Shown piece after piece: positions 58,490-64,000 of a stretch of 64,000 nucleotides of DNA. Source of the DNA: Begonia masoniana (Eukaryota > Streptophyta > Magnoliopsida > Cucurbitales > Begoniaceae); assembly GCA_022432975.1 (NCBI GenBank), contig CM039511.1, positions 17,138,557 to 17,202,556 of the forward strand, read 5' to 3'. The notes below the pieces were generated by a model. That model saw only the letters and a list, made by a program, of their open reading frames with translations. It searched no databases and was not told the origin of the DNA. A program made the translations under genes and the position numbers. Position 1 is the first letter of the stretch. Each line of letters starts with the position of its first letter.

Positions 58490-59571
58490 AAGTGTTAGGT
58501 AATTAATTAAATCCGAATTTTAAGTTTGTCATTTAAATTTTAACTTTTCTTTTATAAGTTGTTTTATCTTAAATTTGTGGTGGTGATTATCTAATTAAGG
58601 TCTTAGATGAATTTTAGGCATTAAAGGATGATTCCTAGCTAAGACAATAATTAATAGAAATCATGCTCACACTTAACATTTAAAATTTGAAGTCATAAAA
58701 ACAACTTAGGAATTTCAACAAACACTTAGTAAACTACTTTAGAAATGAAATTTCAATAAGTGTTCTAATACCACAAGTTCAACCAAATCCCAAAAATTTC
58801 TCAACTTTAGACTAGATTCACTCAAGATAATATTAAAACAAACTTAATATCTCCAAAAACAGCAAGGATTAAGATTAAAACACAAGTTTGATCAAGGTTA
58901 ACATGCTAAAATTTTTATTTTAATAGAGCAGAATTTTCATGTTATTGCAATATTTTTATAGTCGATTATAACTTCAACTTGCTACAATCTTGCAAAACAA
59001 TCTTGAGTACTCAAATGCTAGCATATAATAGATGATTCATAAGCTAAATCTAAGTGCAAACAACCAACAAAATGATATGAAAACCGAGGCATACAAGTGA
59101 CTAAAATCCGAAAAGATAACAATATGCTAAACCGATTTTTATATGTCTAATTAGTGGCCGATTATATGCATCATTGTAATCAGATTTTGTATGAAGTTAT
59201 TGGCATATTTTTAGATGCAAATCATGGTACAAACATAAAACATAAAGCTAGAAAGACCGAAACATAAATCATGCATAAACCGAGACCCAAAAGGTAGGAA
59301 AACCGAGAGGAAAAAGTTGTGCTCACCTTTGCCGATTTATGTGTCACAATGCAAGCCGATTTTACCTTAATGTTTTAGGCTATTAAATGACAAGAAAACT
59401 AGCAACAAATAACATGATATGCATAGCAAAAATTTAGCACAAAAACAGAACAAACAATGCTTGAAAATGAGCGGCTATCCACCAGTTTTGTGCTAGAGTT
59501 TTGGACTCGATAAACCATGGTGACATGGCTGAGCCAAATACATCAAAATGCTCTTGGGAAGCATCCTTGGG
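58490..59571 (-). other. leader-like region between gag fragment and primer site
   Basis: An A/T-rich region without a coding signal on either strand. It recurrently uses AACCGA and GCCGATTTT words. Its place between a minus-strand primer site (59571-59582) and the gag fragment suggests the untranslated leader of a minus-strand element. Confidence 0.4.
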
Positions 59572-59582
59572 CTCTGATACCA
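59571..59582 (-). promoter_or_regulatory. primer binding site
   Basis: Plus-strand GCTCTGATACCA is the reverse of TGGTATCAGAGC. It lies two bases from TGACACGGTAGCC, the probable inner edge of an LTR to the right. Confidence 0.75.
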
Positions 59583-59584
59583 CT

Positions 59585-60960
59585 TGACACGGTAGCCTTT
59601 AGAAAAGGGGCTGTGTAAAACCCACAAATCGATGAAGTGCTCGAGTGGTTGGTGAGTGCACAAAACCGAAGAAGGAGTTGCAAAAAAAAATGGAAGTGAA
59701 AAATGCAAGAAAATGAAAGGTGACTAGTGTGTGAAGGTGGCCGAGAATGAAGAGGATTAAAATAGCATGAAATGTAAAGAAAATGAAACAAAGATGAAGG
59801 TGGAATGATGTGTGTGAAAACCGTGAAGAAGAATGCAAAATAGATGAAGGAAAATGCAATAAAGTAAAGGTGAAGTGTGTGAAGAGTGATGGCCGATTAT
59901 GAGGTGAAATGAAAGTATGAAAAATGAAAGAAAAGATGGAATACCCTTGGCGGACCCGGGAGGAAAACGACCACCGTAGGCCTAGGTTTTCTTCCTCAAA
60001 CCTTAAACTCTAGAGAGAGCAAAGGTGAGGGAATGAGTAAGAGTTCACTTAGCAACCCGAGGGCTAGGGGAACAATGAAGGACTTCTCCACTCGATAGAA
60101 ATCGAGGAACACCCGAAGGGCTTCTAACACTTGGTTAGGGAAATAGCAATTTTATAAAAATGGGCAAAAGTTATTTTACACACACCAATGCTATGCTTAA
60201 ATAGAAAACCTAGGGTGGATGATTTGGGTTTGGCAATTGGAAGAGTGAATTTGAAGCCTTGGATTAAAAACGCAATCGGTGGTCAAGAATGGTGCAATCC
60301 GTGCGCGCCAGCTAAGGGCCGAGATGCATTCTTGCGCGTGCTAATGGATGGTGCTGATGCTGTATCCGGGTGCGCCATCCGACGAACCACGATGCTGCTC
60401 GCGCGCTTCATCAACGGCGCCGAAGATCTATCTGGTGCGCGCCATCCAGCTGCCACGCTGGTGATCTGGGTGCGCGCATCCAACAGCGCCAGGAGATGCT
60501 GCCCGCGCGCCTACCCGCTGCTGCACATTGCTGCCTGCGCGCTCCTGTCCGATGCCAGCCTACCTGCCTGCGCGCGCCCAATCAACCAACTTCATGCAAT
60601 CCGAACCATTGCTTGATCAAAGGTGGAGATTATGCCAAGTCTTTGATCCATGTTGCCACTAACACTTGTATCTGCAATTTTCATACCTTAAGTGTGGGCT
60701 CTTCTTTGGGCTAAGGCTTCCTTTAGGTCCAATTTGTTGAGTAGAAATCCATAAGTGTTGAGAAGCTTCTTCACTTGGGTGGCCAAGTCTTCAACCCATC
60801 ATCCACCATCATACATCTAATCCTAACCACACAATCTAATGCATGATGCAATTATAAATAATCTATACAAAAAGGCTAGAGTATGCCAAATAAGTTCAAA
60901 AATAAAGATTACAAAGTTAGAGGGCCGGGAAGACAAATTCCCATTGGCCCAAATGTGACT
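59585..60960 (-). repeat. probable LTR with a GC-rich block, outer edge uncertain
   Basis: It starts TGACACGGTAGCC beside the primer site. A GCGCGC-rich block at 60296-60580 stands out from AT-rich surroundings. The text near 60870 (CAAAAAGGCTAGAGTATGCCAA) resembles the equivalent part of the LARD-like LTR (AAAAGGCTAAAGTTTGCCAA). No second copy or target duplication was found, so the outer end is a guess. Confidence 0.45.
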
Positions 60961-60995
60961 CCTTCCAAGCTCTCCAAGTGAGGTCCTTTACAAGA

Positions 60996-61514
60996 TCAAC
61001 TCCTGCAAGAAAAGGAAAAAACAAATTCATTAGTAAAAATGTTAAGTAGATTATGGGCCTTGGACTGTGATCTAGCTTTGGGCCTCCTTGGCATGTCAAA
61101 GGAGGAGGAAGCAAAAAGTCGTTCCAGGGCAGACCAGACTTCACTGGCAGTGGAGAAGGCAACGATCTTAGGGAGGAGGTCCTCGGATAGGGAGGCAAAA
61201 ATCCAACTCATAACGATTCTGTTGTATCGTTGCCAGAGGGTGTGGTCTGGGTTGATTTGGGTGGAGGTGGCATCCAGAAATTTGGGAGGCGAGGGAGAGG
61301 AGGGGTCCAGAAGATGTTCAATGCTGTTTGCAATGACGACATTGAGGAGCTGCGCCTTCCATACAAGGTAGTTCGAGTTATTGAGCTTAACTGTGAGTGT
61401 TTGGTTTACTGTGGGTAATGGAGGCAGTGGGGAGGAATTAGAAACCGTAGGAGAGGGAATGGGAGAGGAGGGAACAGTCGAACTAGAGGAAGCCATTTCT
61501 AGCTCTGATACCAC
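60996..61514 (-). pseudogene. copia gag, truncated
   Basis: A 172-codon frame starts MVSELEMASSSSTVPSSP and has the copia gag signature (LNNSNYLVWKAQLLNVVIAN, then LLPKIVAFSTASEVWSALER). The text is intact through LFASSS and then changes to unrelated sequence, so the remainder of gag and all of pol are missing. A primer site at 61502-61513 (GCTCTGATACCA) overlaps the first codons, so the start is very close to the LTR. It would be a gag-only or truncated element. Confidence 0.75.
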
Positions 61515-61516
61515 GT

Positions 61517-61727
61517 TGAGTTTTGCACTTGCGGATCTACAAACTCACAGAACCAAGAAGAGGAAGATGAAGAACAGAGAAGGCGTTGCGATATAATTTT
61601 GAAAACCTGATACATTGTACAAGTATATAGAAAAAGTGTAATGATGAAAAAAATGAAATGACATTAGTTACAATTTGACTAAATAGTTTAATCCTAACTA
61701 TATATGTTAATACCAAAATCAAAGGCA
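61517..61727 (-). repeat. short copia LTR beside the gag fragment
   Basis: It begins TGAGTTTTGCAC four bases after the primer site and probably ends near AAAGGCA at 61727. No partner LTR is evident, so the outer end is approximate. Confidence 0.5.
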
Positions 61728-61933
61728 ATGCTATTAGAATAATTCGATGGTGAATGTGAAAATCCTTCGGAGGAAAAAAAAAAGTAGAAAAAGGTTGATA
61801 ATTGAATTTCCAGGAGAATCGCCAGAAATTAGAATTCTTTTGGATAGAGATGACCGGATAGCCGGAGTCTTTCACCGGAGGAAGCGTGCGTCAAAATGTT
61901 GCTGCTATTGCAATAGTCTGTTTCATTTTCATT

Positions 61934-61982
61934 CCCGCCCTTTTTCTGGCTATTTACACTCCCTGTTTGTAGATCAACCAAC
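61934..61982 (+). repeat. left copy of a host direct repeat interrupted by hAT-like element 2
   Basis: CCCGCCCTTTTTC, ACTCCCTGTTTGT and the following text recur at 63029-63085. After removing the transposon, both copies continue into CCCACAATTATCATTAT. The second copy carries CAACGAAC where this one has the CAACCAAC target. Confidence 0.85.
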
Positions 61983-62968
61983 TAGGGGTGAGCAAAAACC
62001 GGACCGGATCAAAGAACCGGATTGGAACCGAAAATTTGATCCGGTTTTGGGTGGTTTTGCACTTAAAAAAATTAAAATTTGGTTTTTTGTAAGAGAATCG
62101 AAACATTTGGTTCGGTTTTCGGGTTTAGTGAGAAAAACCCAAAAAAACCGAACCGAATTTTGTGCCTAATTCCTCTCTGCGAAATTCGTGGTCTTCAGTC
62201 TTCACTCTTAACAGAATTGGACAATGGCGACTGCTGTTACTGCCGCTGTCTCTCTCCCTTCCTCCAACTCCGCCTCTCTTCCCACCAGAACCTCTATTGC
62301 CTCACCGGAAAGAATCTCCTTCAAAAGGGTAAGATCGCACGGTCTGACACCGTACATCGTTGTTTTTTTTATCCAATTTTGATAATTTGGGATTTTTCGT
62401 TTTGGGTGGTTTCGCAGATTCCTTTCTTCTACAGAGATGTCTCCGCCGGTGCGAGAGTGGTTTCCATCAAAGCTCAGGTTACCACTGAGGCTCCGGCTAA
62501 GGTTGAGAAGGAGTCTAAGAAAATGGAGGAAGGAGTAATCGTTAACAAATTCAAGCCGAAGAATCCATACACAGGAATATGCCTTCTAAACACTAAGATT
62601 ACAGGCGACGACGCTCCTGGAGAAACTTGGCACATGGTTTTCAGCACAGAAGTTTCAAGGTTTTTGCTCACCCCTAGTGATTTCCATTTAACTTTAATGC
62701 TGCAAACATCAGTCAATTTGCTTTTCATTTTGTTAGCTCATTGAATATTCTTATCTTCATTTTCATTGTGTATTCTATCTTTTAAAAAAAAAATTGAAAT
62801 GAAAAAACCAGATTTGGACCAGAACCGGAACCGAAATTCTAGTCTAGTTCTGGTCCGATCCTTAAAAAAATTTAAACAGTTCCGATCCTGAAAATTGAAA
62901 ACCAAATTTTATTAATGCAGTCCTAATTTTCGCAAAAACCGGACCAGACCGGTTTTTGCTCACCCCTA
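61983..62968. mobile_element. hAT-like element 2 carrying leaf FNR exons
   Basis: Perfect inverted ends, TAGGGGTGAGCAAAAACCGG at the left and CCGGTTTTTGCTCACCCCTA at the right. They are flanked by exact 8-bp CAACCAAC copies (61975-61982 and 62969-62976). The outer 220 bp or so on each side match element 1 at 9310-10262. The core holds the start of a leaf ferredoxin-NADP reductase gene, including an intron. No transposase is present. A third terminal copy, GGTTTTTGCTCACCCCTA, lies inside at 62659-62676. Confidence 0.95.
62224..62651 (+). pseudogene. captured 5' fragment of leaf ferredoxin-NADP+ reductase gene
   Basis: Exon 1 (62224-62328) starts [20 protein letters not shown], the plastid transit peptide of leaf-type FNR. 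An 89-bp intron with GT-AG ends (62329-62417) follows. Exon 2 (62418-62651) encodes the rest of the transit peptide and the mature N-terminus ([20 protein letters not shown], then [20 protein letters not shown], then [11 protein letters not shown]). Leaf FNR passes electrons from ferredoxin to NADP+ at the thylakoid; its FAD and NADP domains are not here, so no enzyme is possible. The exons are undamaged by eye apart from codon changes (for example GIC where GRC is usual). The frame runs on through the inner transposon end to a stop at 62742-62744. The retained intron shows DNA-level capture, not a cDNA copy. Confidence 0.93.
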
Positions 62969-63028
62969 CAACCAACCCACAATTATCATTATCTTTATTT
63001 ATTATTTATTCTCTCTCTCTCGATCTCT

Positions 63029-63085
63029 CCCGCCCTTTTTCCGGCAATTTGTACTCCCTGTTTGTGGGTCAACGAACCCACAATT
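63029..63085 (+). repeat. right copy of the host direct repeat, an empty-site equivalent
   Basis: It matches 61934-61982 plus the sequence right of the transposon, with a single uninterrupted CAACGAAC (63070-63077) at the target position. This shows what the locus looked like before the insertion. Confidence 0.85.
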
Positions 63086-64000
63086 ATCATTATTTTTTCA
63101 AAGTAACTATAAATAACGAAGAAAACAAATAATGCACCAATTAATGTTTGTTATTCAGAAAAAAATAAATCTAAATATTTTGACGAATAATTTACTTTAC
63201 CCTAAAATATTAATTGCCTTTTATAAAAAAAAATAATGTTGCGGAATTTAAAGGTAACATGAGGAAAATAATGATGTAAATAAAGAAATTATTATTTTGA
63301 GTAAAATGTTATAAGTAATAGATTCCTTTTACTCAGATCAGGGGAGCTGAATTAATCTATTTTCTGATCATGAATAAAAGTAGCTTTAATGACTAATGCT
63401 AATAATCATTTTCCACTAATTACCCAATACATAGCGAAAGGGCCACCTAGTTACAAATCATTAGACGTTCTGTAAAGAAAGTGAAGTTGTATTAGTATAA
63501 TAAGAAACAAATGAAATAACCTTGTAGTTTTTTGAAACAAAAGTAATCCATTTTCCTATAAACTTAAACAGTAAAAACAAACAGGTACTTGTACTTTTTT
63601 TTTAACTAAACAACTCCTAAACTTAGAGATGTTAGCATTAAATCCATCTCATTAAAAGTTTCATCAAATCAATCACGTTATTATTATGCGATCTTCTCTA
63701 CCAGCCAACTTTTATAAATAAAAAACTCACTAAGTCGACGATTTTAAGTATTGAATTTTCCAACTTATTTTTCTCTAGAAATCGCTAAAATCGTCTAGAC
63801 CGCTATATCGGGAGTTGTTTCCCTTTGAAAATCCTCCTGCAAAGCTAATAATGTGACATATAAATAACAGTAACTTAATTGTTAATGCTTCTAAGTACAT
63901 GGAGTTATTTATTTAAAATAAAAGTTTAAGAACCTACTTATATTCACTTTTATATTTCAGGGTTAATTTGTACTCTACCCTAAATTTAACCTATGCACAT
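63086..64000. other. AT-rich intergenic end of the window
   Basis: No gene, RNA or repeat that I can support. Runs of A and T, no long open frame. Confidence 0.5.

Noticed and set aside
60188..60714. Two overlapping frames of 142 and 114 codons, Ala/Arg/Cys-rich
   Set aside because: They sit in a GC-rich block of a probable LTR and share no domain with known proteins.

Overview
The window looks like repeat-rich nuclear DNA of a flowering plant, most likely a eudicot. The genic remnants are plant-specific: leaf-type ferredoxin-NADP reductase with a chloroplast transit peptide, a CLPT-type Clp accessory protein, and an A20/AN1 stress-associated protein. Introns are short and AT-rich, and most of the sequence is Ty1-copia and Ty3-gypsy debris primed by initiator-Met tRNA (TGGTATCAGAGC-type sites). 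A cucurbit is my guess, but nothing here proves it. Only two protein genes look intact: a 66-residue small protein (990-1190, minus) and the 169-residue A20/AN1 zinc-finger protein (46911-47420, minus).

Layout. 1-3776: the small gene with its TATA box, then intergenic DNA. 3777-7975: a young, internally deleted copia element with a perfect 5-bp target duplication (AATGG-type junctions are given per element; here AAATG). 8830-28297: one old minus-strand gypsy element (called G1 here) broken into pieces by later insertions. These are a hAT-like element (9310-10262), a copia remnant (10293-12890), a 100-base assembly gap, a gypsy LTR (LTR B) carrying an 8.7-kb non-coding LTR retroelement (14188-22914), a solo LTR inside that element (16150-18571), and a solo LTR in the G1 gag (26247-28233). 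28298-38550: a minus-strand copia element whose two LTRs were each hit by a different member of one long-LTR gypsy group. 38560-40113: a short non-autonomous gypsy derivative that abuts and truncates a CLPT pseudogene (40114-42127). 43300-45560: a decayed Athila-like gypsy element with a perfect 200-bp tandem duplication. 46911-47420: the A20/AN1 gene. 47944-54992: a decayed copia and then a decayed chromovirus-like gypsy element, cut by another long LTR (54993-57957). 57996-61730: gag-bearing fragments on the minus strand. 61983-62968: a second hAT-like element, carrying the first two coding exons and first intron of a leaf FNR gene.

The most interesting material falls into two groups. First, two non-autonomous hAT-like elements share about 220 bp at each end, have 8-bp target duplications and carry different cores. 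One core is a clear FNR gene capture; the other looks like a captured GC-rich first exon. Second, a group of long gypsy LTRs (about 2-3.4 kb) shares an internal plan despite poor overall similarity: a splice-donor-like AGGTAAGT, a tandem-repeat block that differs in every copy, then a conserved TGTAGGTG box, plus a separate cluster of short palindromes nearer one terminus. Everything was read by eye. Element edges backed by target duplications are firm; edges of decayed elements are approximate.
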